In this document: piece by piece, positions 28,185 through 36,578 of the stretch | Layout: each line of letters starts with the position of its first letter | Numbering within the stretch: the first letter of the stretch is position 1 | Assembly: GCA_947479935.1 (NCBI GenBank) | Contig: CANKBG010000004.1 | Coordinates: forward strand, 54,776 to 118,775 | Direction: 5' to 3' | Source of the DNA: Comamonadaceae bacterium | Lineage (GTDB): Bacteria; Pseudomonadota; Gammaproteobacteria; Burkholderiales; Burkholderiaceae_C | DNA: 64,000 nucleotides | Program-made: the position numbers and the translations under genes | The notes under the pieces: model-generated | Told to the model about the DNA's origin: nothing | The model's input: the letters and a program-made list of their open reading frames with translations, nothing else | Database searches by the model: none

Positions 28185-28802
28185 TCAGACTCGTGGTGGT
28201 CTGATGGCATTTTTGGGTCTGAAAGCTTTGCACACTTTGTCGTGTGTTTCCATGTAAGGCCCACCTATCAAGTCAATGCAATAAGGCACTGCGGCAAAGA
28301 TGCCCTGTACGATGCTTTGACCTTGGCTGTCTTTCAAACCTTCCAAAGTTTCTGCAATCGATTTGGGTTGCCCTGGCAAGTTGATGATCAAGCTTTGTCC
28401 TCTGATAACTGCCACTTGTCTTGAAAGAATGGCGGTCGGTACAAACTTCAAACTGATTTGTCGCATTTGTTCACCAAAGCCTGGCATTTCTTTGTCTGCC
28501 ACAGCCAACGTGGCTTCGGGCGTGACGTCTCGAAGGGCGGGTCCTGTACCACCCGTCGTCAGAACTAAATTGCAACCTTCATTGACCAGCTCAATGAGGG
28601 TGGCACTGATCCGTTCTTTCTCATCTGGAATCAGTCTGGCTTCAAATTGCAGTGGGTTTTTCAAGGCGTTGGTGAGCCAAGCCTGCAAAGCGGGTAGTCC
28701 CTTGTCTTCATAGACGCCGGTGCTGGCCCGATCGCTGATGGAGACAATGCCAATTTTGAGGGCATCAAATTCCGAAACGATGGTAGCTTTTGGATCTGTC
28801 AT
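28185..28802 (-). CDS. mog: Molybdopterin adenylyltransferase
   Basis: Mog adenylylates molybdopterin so that MoeA can insert molybdate. The signature TTGGTGPALRDVTPEAT and the second motif INLPGQPKSIAETL are intact, and GIVSISDRASTGVYEDKG is the typical N-terminal strand. The 205 residues match the family. It starts 9 nt after darP on the same strand, so the two are an operon without an obvious functional tie. Confidence 0.93.
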   Translation of the reverse strand: MTDPKATIVSEFDALKIGIVSISDRASTGVYEDKGLPALQAWLTNALKNPLQFEARLIPDEKERISATLIELVNEGCNLVLTTGGTGPALRDVTPEATLAVADKEMPGFGEQMRQISLKFVPTAILSRQVAVIRGQSLIINLPGQPKSIAETLEGLKDSQGQSIVQGIFAAVPYCIDLIGGPYMETHDKVCKAFRPKNAIRPPRV

Positions 28803-28811
28803 GGGGTGATG

Positions 28812-29447
28812 TCAATTGTCCTCGTCCGCTTGGACGTTGCTCATTTCTTCGCGTACGATTTGAAAAATTTCACGGTATGCACGGCTTTGTCGTGGGGCTA
28901 AGCCTTGTGAGACGCTGGCCGCTGTGATGTCGGGAGCGTCTTTGCGTGCTTGGCGAATCAGCGCACGGAGCTGTTGGCTGTCGGTGCCCGGAAAGCTTTG
29001 CAACCATTCGCCACAAGCGTTGTCTTCGCTGATCAGTCGATCGCGCCACTGTTCAGCCAAATGCAACTGCAGTGTTTCTTGTGCTGAGCCTTGGCTTTGT
29101 TCTAGCAGTGCTGCCTTGACGCTTGCAATGACGTCGTCATCCAACTTGCGCATGAGCTTGCCAATGAATTGCAATTGCCGACGCTTGCCTTCAAAGTTGG
29201 TAATTTTTTTGGCATCGGCCACGGCGTCGACCAATTTTTCAGGCAAGTCGACTTTGGCCATCAGATCGGGGCGTAAATCCAATAGGCTTTCACCCAGTTT
29301 CTGCAGCTCATCGCTCTCTTTTTTCAGGTCTGTGCGGCTGGGTTCGTCGCCTCCTTTAAGCTCGCGTTTGAGTTCGAGGTCAAGCTCGCTGCCTTCAGCA
29401 ACAAATTGACCTTGAACGAAATAACCTTTTTTGAATTTACGGGACAT
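28812..29447 (-). CDS. darP: Dual-action ribosomal maturation protein DarP (YjgA)
   Basis: DarP (formerly YjgA) associates with late 50S precursors and helps peptidyl-transferase centre maturation. I place the start at 29447, giving MSRKFKKGYFVQGQF, because an AAGAG sequence lies upstream; a start at 29480 would add 11 residues. The acidic helical N-terminal half and the conserved tail SRAYREIFQIVREEM fit the family, at 211 residues. It is divergent from pmbA, the pairing found widely in proteobacteria. Confidence 0.9.
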   Translation of the reverse strand: MSRKFKKGYFVQGQFVAEGSELDLELKRELKGGDEPSRTDLKKESDELQKLGESLLDLRPDLMAKVDLPEKLVDAVADAKKITNFEGKRRQLQFIGKLMRKLDDDVIASVKAALLEQSQGSAQETLQLHLAEQWRDRLISEDNACGEWLQSFPGTDSQQLRALIRQARKDAPDITAASVSQGLAPRQSRAYREIFQIVREEMSNVQADEDN

Positions 29448-29539
29448 GTGAGCTCTTAAGCCTTTAAGGCGGGACGGCAAGTATCATAGCCGTCACCATG
29501 AATTTTAAATAATCGACTGCTTTGACCCATTCGACTCAA

Positions 29540-30958
29540 ATGATGAAAAAAAACAAGCCACTCAGCACAAAGGCAACTTCTCAGTCTCCAAACGCTCAAG
29601 CCCACGATGGTTTCAGCTACAGCCGGGACTATTTTGAGGGATTGGTCGATTCTGCCTTGAAACACGCCAAAAAGATCGGCGCTACCGATGCCGGCGCAGA
29701 AGCTTCTGAAGGATGTGGCTTAAGCGTGAGTGTCCGCAAGGGCGAATTGGAGACTGTGGAGCGCAATCGCGACAAGTCTTTGGGTGTCACTGTTTACGTG
29801 GGGCATCGCCGTGGCAACGCCAGCACCTCCGATTTCTCAGAGGCGGCCATTCAGCAAACCGTGCAAGCCGCTTTTGACATTGCTCGTTTTACAGCAGAAG
29901 ACCCCACTGCAGGGCTGCCCGATGAGGCGGACATTGCCCAAGTTCACCCTGACCTCGACTTGTTTCACCCTTGGGCCATTCAAAGCGAAGGCGCCGCCAA
30001 GTTGGCCTTGGCCTGTGAAGAAGCTGCGCTTCAAACAAGTCGACGCATTACCAACAGTGAAGGCGCGGGCGTGTCTGCGCAGCAAAGTCATTTCTTCAGT
30101 GCGCACACGCATGGTTTCCGAGGGGGCTATGCCAGTTCACGTCACAGCATGTCGGTGGCGCCCATTGCGTCTTTGCCTGGTAAAAACGCTGAAATGCAGC
30201 GTGATGCTTGGTACACCTCCATGCGCGATGCCACTGAAATGGCCACGCCAGAAGCGGTAGGTCGTTACGCTGCTGAGCGCGCATTGAGTCGATTGGGCAG
30301 TCGAAAAATTCCAACCACTGAATGCCCTGTTTTGTTTGAATCACCTTTGGCTGCGGGTTTGTTGGGTGGATTTGTGCAGGCGGTAAGTGGGGGCTCTTTG
30401 TATCGCAAAAGCAGTTTTTTGTTGGACTCTATGGGCAAACAAATTTTTCCAAAACACATTGATATTTCGGAAGACCCTCATGTGTTGCGTGGCAAGGGAA
30501 GCTCGCCTTTTGATGACGAAGGTGTCCGTGGTTTAAGGCGGCAAGTGGTGTCACGGGGTCGGGTTGAAGCTTACTTTTTGAGCAGCTATTCCGCGCGCAA
30601 ATTGGGCATGAAAACCACAGGCAACGCAGGCGGATCGCACAACTTGATCCTGTCCTCTAGGTTGACGCGTTCGGGCGACGATCTCAAGGCCATGCTTCAA
30701 AAATTGGGCACAGGTTTGTTTGTGATTGAACTGATGGGGCAAGGCGTGAACTACGTCACAGGCGATTACTCTCGCGGCGCTTCAGGCTTTTGGGTAGAGA
30801 ACGGCGAAATTGCTTTTCCTGTGGATGAAATTACCATTGCAGGCAATTTGAAAACCATGTTCAAAGGCATTGAGGCGGTGGGTTCGGATGCTTACAACTA
30901 CGGCGCCAAAACCATTGGCTCAGTGCTCATCAATCGGATGAAGGTTGCTGGCTCTTAA
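29540..30958 (+). CDS. pmbA: Metalloprotease PmbA (TldE)
   Basis: PmbA/TldE partners TldD to form a heteromeric protease that matures peptides such as microcin B17 and acts on the CcdA antitoxin in E. coli. PmbA itself lacks the zinc-binding HExxxH of TldD, and none is seen here. Conserved blocks include VSVRKGELETVERNRDKSLG, ALLG-like SPLAAGLLGGFVQAVSGGSLY and GQGVNYVTGDYSRGASGFWV. ATG at 29540 gives about 472 residues; a TTG at 29522 is possible. The stop overlaps the ATG of the damaged EamA gene (TAATG). Confidence 0.93.
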   Translation: MMKKNKPLSTKATSQSPNAQAHDGFSYSRDYFEGLVDSALKHAKKIGATDAGAEASEGCGLSVSVRKGELETVERNRDKSLGVTVYVGHRRGNASTSDFSEAAIQQTVQAAFDIARFTAEDPTAGLPDEADIAQVHPDLDLFHPWAIQSEGAAKLALACEEAALQTSRRITNSEGAGVSAQQSHFFSAHTHGFRGGYASSRHSMSVAPIASLPGKNAEMQRDAWYTSMRDATEMATPEAVGRYAAERALSRLGSRKIPTTECPVLFESPLAAGLLGGFVQAVSGGSLYRKSSFLLDSMGKQIFPKHIDISEDPHVLRGKGSSPFDDEGVRGLRRQVVSRGRVEAYFLSSYSARKLGMKTTGNAGGSHNLILSSRLTRSGDDLKAMLQKLGTGLFVIELMGQGVNYVTGDYSRGASGFWVENGEIAFPVDEITIAGNLKTMFKGIEAVGSDAYNYGAKTIGSVLINRMKVAGS

Positions 30959-31379
30959 TGCTGTCGCCTGAGTTGTTGGCCGCAATGGCCTCAGGCTGTT
31001 GGGCCATAGGCGCTTTGTTTTCTGCCAATGCCGCTTCTGAGATGGGAGCGTTTGCCTTTACCCGCTGGCGTTTATTTTTGCCATGTGTTTGTTGTGGTTT
31101 GGCTTGGGCTTGTCTAAGTTAAAGACCCCGCTCAATTGGAAAAACTTGCTTAACACCGCTTTGAGCGCCACCGTGTCCATGGTGATTGGCATGACATTGA
31201 TTTTGCAGGCTTTGAAGACGGGTCAAGCCAACTTGGTGGCCATCTTTTCATCCATTGCACCCGTGCTTCTCTTGCCTCTCTTGTGGATCGTCTATCGTCG
31301 CAAACCTGCCTCTGGTGCCTGGTGGGGCGGCGCCATGACCGTGATCGGCAGCGCCATGATCATGAGCTCGAAAATTTAA
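30958..31379 (+). pseudogene. EamA/DMT-type transporter, single domain with frameshift
   Basis: The first frame (from ATG 30958) encodes ASGCWAIGALFSANAASEMG and FTRWRLFL and stops early. The second frame continues LLWFGLGLSK and then MVIGMTLILQALKTGQANLV and WWGGAMTVIGSAMIM, the third to fifth helices of an EamA domain. Adding one T to the TTTTT run at about 31076-31080 joins the frames into a roughly 140-residue, five-helix protein. Full DMT transporters usually have two such domains, so even the repaired gene is half length. It ends inside the terminal repeat of the hairpin element, which supplies its TAA. A sequencing error in the short T run is possible. Confidence 0.75.
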
Positions 31380-31529
31380 TCGGGGTCAGATCAACATTAA
31401 TTTCCAATCAGTGAGGGCAAAGGCTAAGGGGGGCTGACGATTTCTGGTACCCCAGTATGAGGAAGCCCCCCCTTAGCCTTTGCCCTCACTGATTGACCAA
31501 ATTAATGTTGATCTGACCCCGATTAAATT
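31373..31529. mobile_element. 157-bp MITE-like inverted-repeat element
   Basis: The ends 31373-31403 and 31499-31529 are perfect 31-bp inverted repeats with core CGGGGTCAGATCAACATT. Inside them, 31406-31435 pairs with 31464-31494 apart from one extra C. The remaining loop is about 28 nt and contains GGTACC. There is no open reading frame, so any mobility would need a transposase in trans. The ends supply the stop codons of the EamA remnant (31377-31379) and of yqeY (31528-31530). The symmetry would also make it a bidirectional transcription barrier. The type is inference; I cannot name the family. Confidence 0.7.
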
Positions 31530-31974
31530 AGCCGGCGAGGGCGGCTTTGACTGCCGCAGAGACTTGGCCCATGTCGGCTTTGCCGGCCAGTTGGGTTTTA
31601 ACGGCGCCCATTACTTTGCCCATGTCGCCAGGGCCTTTGGCGCCAAGGGAGGTCACGATGGCTTGCACGGCTGCTGTTACTTCTTCGGCGGACATACGAG
31701 CCGGCAAGTAAGCTTGCAGCACCACCATTTCGGCTTTTTCGATGTCGACTAAATCTTGACGGGCCGCCAATTCAAATGCTGCAATAGAGTCTTTTCGTTG
31801 CTTTACCAATTTGTCTAGGATGCTCACAATGGCTGCATCGTCCAACACCACACGCTCGTCCACTTCCTTTTGCTTCATGGCCGACATCAGCAAACGAATG
31901 GTGCCTAAGCGCGCTGTGTCTTTGGCGCGCATGGCGTTTTTCATGTCTTCGGTGATTTGGTCTTTGAGGCTCAT
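31528..31974 (-). CDS. yqeY: GatB/YqeY domain protein
   Basis: The protein has 148 residues. The family resembles the tail domain of GatB and is thought to bind tRNA, but its role is not settled. Typical features are MSLKDQITEDMKNAMRAKDTARLGTIR in overall pattern, with LRLLMSAMK-like IRLLMSAMKQKEVDER, and ISA-type helices in the C-terminal half ending GKADMGQVSAAVKAAL. It lies downstream of rpsU, a common association. Its TAA is contributed by the edge of the hairpin element, so the last one or two codons may be altered relative to relatives. Confidence 0.9.
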   Translation of the reverse strand: MSLKDQITEDMKNAMRAKDTARLGTIRLLMSAMKQKEVDERVVLDDAAIVSILDKLVKQRKDSIAAFELAARQDLVDIEKAEMVVLQAYLPARMSAEEVTAAVQAIVTSLGAKGPGDMGKVMGAVKTQLAGKADMGQVSAAVKAALAG

Positions 31975-32014
31975 GGTGTTTCCTAAAGTGGCTTGACGTT
32001 GGCTGGAATTAAAA

Positions 32015-32046
32015 AAAGCCCGCTTGAGCGTCCTCCAGCGGGCTTT
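32015..32046 (-). terminator. Terminator between rpsU and yqeY
   Basis: Read on the minus strand, AAAGCCCGCT and AGCGGGCTTT form a GC-rich stem followed by a run of Ts. It lies about 80 nt after the rpsU stop and 40 nt before the yqeY start, so yqeY would be read at a lower level or from its own promoter. Confidence 0.8.
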
Positions 32047-32124
32047 GCTTGGCCCCCCCCTGAACCGGGAGGACTTCGCGATTTCAAAGCTTCGTTAAAA
32101 ACTTTGAATGAAGCAAAGTACAGG

Positions 32125-32337
32125 TTAGTACAGCTTCTTGGGCAATTGCATGCTGCGCACGCGCTTGTAGTGGCGCTTTACAGCGGCCGCTTTTTTGCGC
32201 TTACGTTCTGTGGTGGGCTTTTCATAAAACTCACGGGCACGCAAGTCGGTCAACAGGCCGAGTTTTTCAATGGTGCGTTTGAAGCGGCGAAGGGCTACGT
32301 CAAACGGCTCGTTTTCTTTCACGCGAATGGTGGTCAT
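32125..32337 (-). CDS. rpsU: 30S ribosomal protein S21
   Basis: The 70-residue product begins [20 protein letters not shown] and ends in a basic tail ([16 protein letters not shown]...), as in bS21. An upstream in-frame Met would add six residues, but the [11 protein letters not shown] start is the family start. S21 helps mRNA binding on the small subunit. The gene is followed by a terminator and then yqeY. Upstream, 32338-32502 is a short non-coding region holding its promoter. Confidence 0.97.
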   Translation of the reverse strand: MTTIRVKENEPFDVALRRFKRTIEKLGLLTDLRAREFYEKPTTERKRKKAAAVKRHYKRVRSMQLPKKLY

Positions 32338-32502
32338 GGATATCAATGTTTCCAAAATATGCCGACTGACATTGAGAGGGAAGATCGAGCCCTTACAAGC
32401 AGTTTCGGCGGGTTCCCCGTCACGAACTAGTATTTGGCAGACAGGGGATTGCCAGCGAAGCCTTGGATTATAGCTCTAAGTTTTGGGCTGTTTTTAGGAT
32501 AT

Positions 32503-33726
32503 TTACAGGGCTGTAGCCTGTTTTTGCTTGAGGGCTTGGGCGCAGGCAAACGCGCTCGACCAAGCCCATTGAAAGTTGTACCCCCCCAACCAACCCGTGA
32601 CATCGATCACTTCCCCAATGAAATACAGGCCGGGTTGCTTGGATTCCATGGATTGGGAGGATAAATCTCGGGTGTCGACCCCACCCAAGGTGACTTCGGC
32701 CTTTTTGTAGCCCTCACTGCCATTTGGCGTGAGGGGCCAGTGACTGAATTTTTGGGCCAATTGGGACAAGGCTTTGTCGCTGGCCTCGGCCACAGAGCGC
32801 TGCCATTGGGGGTCATGGGCCACCCAAGCATCTGCCAGTCGGTGTGGAACCCAAGCACCCAGTTCATTGGCAATGAGCTTCCTTGACCTGGCCTTGGCTT
32901 GTATGAGCGAGCCTTCAATGTCCTCTTGCGGTGCAAGGTTCAAATGAAGGGACTGACCTTCACGCCAATAGCTGGAAATTTGCAAGATAGCCGGACCTGA
33001 CAAACCTCGGTGGGTAAAAAGCAGATCTTCGTCAAAACTCATGCGTTCTTTTTTGGCACCCGTTTCAATCCTCACAGGCAACGAAAGCCCCGCTAAACCA
33101 GCGTAGGGCGCCCACTCGGCGCCATCAAAGGTCAAGGGAACCAGACCGGGTCTTGAGGCAATCAAACGCAAGCCAAATTGTTCTGCAATGCGGTAGCCAA
33201 AATCGGTGGCGCCAATTTTGGGAATAGACAAACCGCCTGTGGCAATGACCACAGCCCCTGATTGAACTTCGCCTTGGTCAGTTTGTAATTTGTACCCAGA
33301 ACATTCGGTGGTGATGGCTTTCACGCCGCACCCTTGCCAACGCAACACACCCCCCTTATCGCATTCCTTCAGAAGCATTTGAATCAGATCTTCCGCAGAG
33401 CGATCGCAAAACAATTGACCCTTGTGTTTCTCATGAAAAGGGATGTCATATGACTGCACCAATTCAATGAAATCTTGTGCGGTATAGCGCGACAAAGCAC
33501 TGCGGCAGAAGTGGGGGTTTTCGCTTAGGAAATGTTGATGGGGTGCGTTGACATCGATGAGCCGATTGGTGAAATTACTTCGACCACCGCCAGAAATTCG
33601 GATTTTTTCAGCCACTTTGTGACTGTGATCGATCAACAAGACGGACAAGCCCAATTGGCCCGCCACGCCAGCACAAAAAAGGCCAGCAGCACCAGCGCCG
33701 ACAATTACCACATCACATGTTTGCAT
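32503..33726 (-). CDS. yhiN: HI0933/YhiN-type FAD-dependent oxidoreductase
   Basis: This is a flavoprotein of 407 residues with the N-terminal dinucleotide fold VVIVGAGAAGLFCAGVAG and the subfamily motif EKIRISGGGRSNFTN, plus the C-terminal FIGEVIDVTGWLGGYNFQWA. The family is widespread and uncharacterised for substrate. ATG 33726 is chosen because the residues before it have no family likeness. The start overlaps the end of cobA by 14 nt, so it is the last gene of the ybiB-cobA-yhiN transcript. It is probably cytosolic. Confidence 0.88.
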   Translation of the reverse strand: MQTCDVVIVGAGAAGLFCAGVAGQLGLSVLLIDHSHKVAEKIRISGGGRSNFTNRLIDVNAPHQHFLSENPHFCRSALSRYTAQDFIELVQSYDIPFHEKHKGQLFCDRSAEDLIQMLLKECDKGGVLRWQGCGVKAITTECSGYKLQTDQGEVQSGAVVIATGGLSIPKIGATDFGYRIAEQFGLRLIASRPGLVPLTFDGAEWAPYAGLAGLSLPVRIETGAKKERMSFDEDLLFTHRGLSGPAILQISSYWREGQSLHLNLAPQEDIEGSLIQAKARSRKLIANELGAWVPHRLADAWVAHDPQWQRSVAEASDKALSQLAQKFSHWPLTPNGSEGYKKAEVTLGGVDTRDLSSQSMESKQPGLYFIGEVIDVTGWLGGYNFQWAWSSAFACAQALKQKQATAL

Positions 33727-34531
33727 GCAGTGGGAGTGTAGGGCTAGATGGCAGTGTTTGAAAAATTTGTGCGCAAGCCTGAACCACATCGCCCACGACC
33801 AAGATGCTGGGGCTTTTCAGTCCTGTTTCTTTCAGCGTGCGACAGAGGCTGTCTAGCCGTGTCAGGGCTTGCCGCTGTTGTGGCAAGCTGGCGTTTTCAA
33901 TGATGGCAACGGGCGTGTCGGGACGCAAGCCTGTGAGCAATTCGTTTTGAATTGTTTCGGCGTTACTCACGCCCATGTAGATCACCAATGTGAGCTTGGT
34001 ATCGCGCGCAGCGGCTGCCAACTGGCGCCAATCGGTGTCACTGTCGCTGGGTTTGGCATGACCTGTGACAAACACCACGCCGTGGGCATGTTCTCGATGT
34101 GTGAGCGGCGCACCCAAACTTGAAATGGCCGCCAGACCAGCAGTAATGCCGTTGATCACGGACACTTCGATACCTGCTAAACGCAAGTTTTCAACTTCTT
34201 CGCCACCGCGGCCAAAAATAAACGGATCACCACCTTTGAGCCGAACCACAGTTTCTCCTTCGTGAACGGCATTGATCATGAGCTTTTCAATGAAAGCTTG
34301 AGGGGTGCTTTTGCAGCCCCCGCGTTTGCCTACATAAACAATGCGAGCACAAGGCGTTGCATGTTTTAAAACTTCATCGTTGACCAAGTCATCCACCAAT
34401 AAAACGGTGGCAGCTTGAATGGCTTTAACGGCTTTGAGGGTGAGCAACTCAGCATCGCCAGGCCCTGCACCGACTAAGGTACATGTGCCGAAAGGAGTTG
34501 TCTTGTTGAAAAGTGAATCGTTGTGGCTCAT
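33713..34531 (-). CDS. cobA: Uroporphyrinogen-III C-methyltransferase
   Basis: SUMT methylates uroporphyrinogen III twice to precorrin-2, the branch to siroheme and cobalamin. The 272 residues carry the family motifs LVGAGPGDAELLTLKA, VRLKGGDPFIFGRGGEE and GITAGLAAISSLGAPLTHR. There is no CysG dehydrogenase/ferrochelatase domain, so another protein would complete siroheme. No nitrite or sulfite reductase gene is adjacent. The ATG overlaps the ybiB stop (ATGA) and the end overlaps yhiN. Confidence 0.93.
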   Translation of the reverse strand: MSHNDSLFNKTTPFGTCTLVGAGPGDAELLTLKAVKAIQAATVLLVDDLVNDEVLKHATPCARIVYVGKRGGCKSTPQAFIEKLMINAVHEGETVVRLKGGDPFIFGRGGEEVENLRLAGIEVSVINGITAGLAAISSLGAPLTHREHAHGVVFVTGHAKPSDSDTDWRQLAAAARDTKLTLVIYMGVSNAETIQNELLTGLRPDTPVAIIENASLPQQRQALTRLDSLCRTLKETGLKSPSILVVGDVVQACAQIFQTLPSSPTLPLHANM

Positions 34532-35430
34532 AAGGATTTCAACGCTAGCAAAATATGTTGGACTTGAAGCGCGATAGGCAACGGCACTTCGCGTTTTTGA
34601 TTCAAAACCTCTTGAATGTAAGCGGCAGTGTCGGCCGCGTTGGGCTCTGGCAAATCAGGAATACGTTGAAGCGTACCAGCTTGCGCGGCTTGAACAATTT
34701 GAGTGCTGCCGCCGTGAAAGAAATCCATTTGAGGCGTGCGGCGCGCATCTGCAACCGGTTCGCCTTCAGTGCCTCTCAGCAAGAAAGCAGAGGCCTGCGT
34801 TAGTTGGAAAGTTTGAGCCATAGAGACGGCATATTCGGGGTGCGTGTAGCTGCTCACAATGAGCGCCGGACCTTGGCAAGGGTTCATGAGCTTGACCAAA
34901 CTGTGAGCGGGATTGCGAAGATTGACCACGCGGCGAACATCTAGCAGTTTTTTTAATGCGGGGCTCAGAACTTCAGTGGCGACCAAATTCAAACCACCCG
35001 TCGCTTGGTCGGTGTGCATGAGGGCTTTGTGTCCAAGGGCTTCAAACACTTCAAAAGAGGTGGTTCGACTGTTTTCTGTAGAGGTACCGTGCATACATAC
35101 TCGCACACCTTGCTGGCATAAAAGCAAAGCCAACAGAGGCGCTAATGCGGGCAATTTTCTAGCGCCGTTGTAACAAGGTATGACGACTGTGGGCTGAGGA
35201 TTCAATTGGGGTAGGACATTCAACCGAGCGTGAACAGCATCTAAGAAGCCTGCCATTTCTTCAGGCGTTTCGCCTTTGATTCGCATGGCCAAGCAGAAGG
35301 CGCCAACTTCTAAGTCGCTCACGTTTTGATCTAGGATTTGGCCTAAAAGATCAGCAGCTTGATTGCGCGACAGGGCTCTAGCGCCGTCTTTTCCGCGACC
35401 AATTTCCTTGATGTAGTGACCAATTCCCAT
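34528..35430 (-). CDS. ybiB: YbiB (TrpD2-type) nucleic-acid-binding protein
   Basis: YbiB is a relative of anthranilate phosphoribosyltransferase that in E. coli binds nucleic acids and is LexA-regulated; it is not a TrpD enzyme. The 300-residue protein starts MGIGHYIKEIGRGKDGARAL and has the TrpD-like helical part (QILDQNVSDLEVGAFCLAMRIKGETPEEMAGF). The usual phosphoribosyl-binding glycine motif is altered (IPCYNGARKLPALAPLLA), as in YbiB. It leads a three-gene operon with cobA and yhiN. I saw no clear SOS box in the 74-bp gap to tsaD. Confidence 0.85.
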   Translation of the reverse strand: MGIGHYIKEIGRGKDGARALSRNQAADLLGQILDQNVSDLEVGAFCLAMRIKGETPEEMAGFLDAVHARLNVLPQLNPQPTVVIPCYNGARKLPALAPLLALLLCQQGVRVCMHGTSTENSRTTSFEVFEALGHKALMHTDQATGGLNLVATEVLSPALKKLLDVRRVVNLRNPAHSLVKLMNPCQGPALIVSSYTHPEYAVSMAQTFQLTQASAFLLRGTEGEPVADARRTPQMDFFHGGSTQIVQAAQAGTLQRIPDLPEPNAADTAAYIQEVLNQKREVPLPIALQVQHILLALKSL

Positions 35431-35504
35431 GGAAGTATTGTCTCAAAGCCTAGATAACTTGGCGTAATAAGTTCAATGATGGCCTTCGCATAAACTTAGG
35501 CACT

Positions 35505-36560
35505 ATGCTTTTTCTTGGAATTGAGTCTTCTTGCGATGAAACTGGTGTGGCTTTGGTTGAAACCCAAGCCCATGGCGCGCCACGCCTTTTGGCGCATGCT
35601 TTGTTCAGCCAAATTGACATGCACCAGGCCTATGGCGGTGTGGTGCCTGAATTGGCCAGCCGAGATCACATCAAGCGCGTGATTCCCTTAACTCGGGAAG
35701 TTTTAAAAAATGCCAACATCGAATTGAATCAAGTGGACGTGGTGGCCTACACCCGAGGCCCGGGATTGGCGGGGGCTTTGTTGGTGGGTGCCGGTGTGGC
35801 TTGTGCCCTCGGTGCAGCCTTGAACAAACCTGTTTTGGGCGTACACCATTTGGAAGGCCACTTGCTTTCACCTTTTTTAAGTGAAGATCCGCCAGAGTTT
35901 CCTTTTGTGGCCCTGCTGGTTTCAGGTGGTCACACCCAACTCATGCAAGTTGAGGCTGTGGGCTCCTATGAAATTTTGGGAGAAACGGTCGATGACGCTG
36001 CGGGCGAAGCATTTGACAAGTCCGCAAAGCTCATGGGCTTGGGCTATCCGGGTGGGCCGGCACTGTCTAAGTGTGCTGAAGGCGGTAATCCGCAAGCCTT
36101 CAAACTGCCTCGCCCCTTAATGCACAGCGGTAATTTTGATTTTTCATTCGCAGGTTTGAAAACCTCTGTGCTCACGCAGGCCAACAAGCTGGGTGCAGCC
36201 CTGCACGATACCAGCACGACTCACAAAGCAGATTTAGCAGCATCGACTGAAGCGGCCATTGTGGAAGTGTTGGTCAAAAAATCGATGGCCGCTTTGAAAG
36301 CAACAGGCATGCGCCGCTTGGTCGTGGCTGGTGGCGTAGGCGCCAATCGTTCTTTGCGCTTGCAACTGAATCAAGCCTGCGAAAAAGCAGGCGTGCGCGT
36401 TCACTATCCAGAACTACATTTGTGCACAGACAATGGCGCCATGATTGCCATGGCAGCTGCAATGCGCGTTCAGTCTGGCAAGCAGCAAGCCGAATTGAAT
36501 TATGGGTTTGATGTCAAGCCACGGTGGCCGCTATCGAACATTGATTCTGTCATCATCTGA
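35505..36560 (+). CDS. tsaD: tRNA N6-threonylcarbamoyladenosine transferase subunit TsaD
   Basis: TsaD with TsaB and TsaE attaches threonylcarbamoyl to A37 of ANN-decoding tRNAs, an essential modification in most bacteria. The 351 residues show the ASKHA fold: [15 protein letters not shown], metal-binding His115 and His119 in [17 protein letters not shown], and [20 protein letters not shown]. Nothing is missing. It is divergent from ybiB across 74 bp and stands 18 nt before the orphan solute-binding gene. Confidence 0.97.
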   Translation: MLFLGIESSCDETGVALVETQAHGAPRLLAHALFSQIDMHQAYGGVVPELASRDHIKRVIPLTREVLKNANIELNQVDVVAYTRGPGLAGALLVGAGVACALGAALNKPVLGVHHLEGHLLSPFLSEDPPEFPFVALLVSGGHTQLMQVEAVGSYEILGETVDDAAGEAFDKSAKLMGLGYPGGPALSKCAEGGNPQAFKLPRPLMHSGNFDFSFAGLKTSVLTQANKLGAALHDTSTTHKADLAASTEAAIVEVLVKKSMAALKATGMRRLVVAGGVGANRSLRLQLNQACEKAGVRVHYPELHLCTDNGAMIAMAAAMRVQSGKQQAELNYGFDVKPRWPLSNIDSVII

Positions 36561-36578
36561 TTATTTTGGGCTATTGTT

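Noticed and set aside
31528..31974. yqeY as a broken gene because its stop is in the element
   Set aside because: The frame is full length at 148 residues, so at most the last codons were changed.
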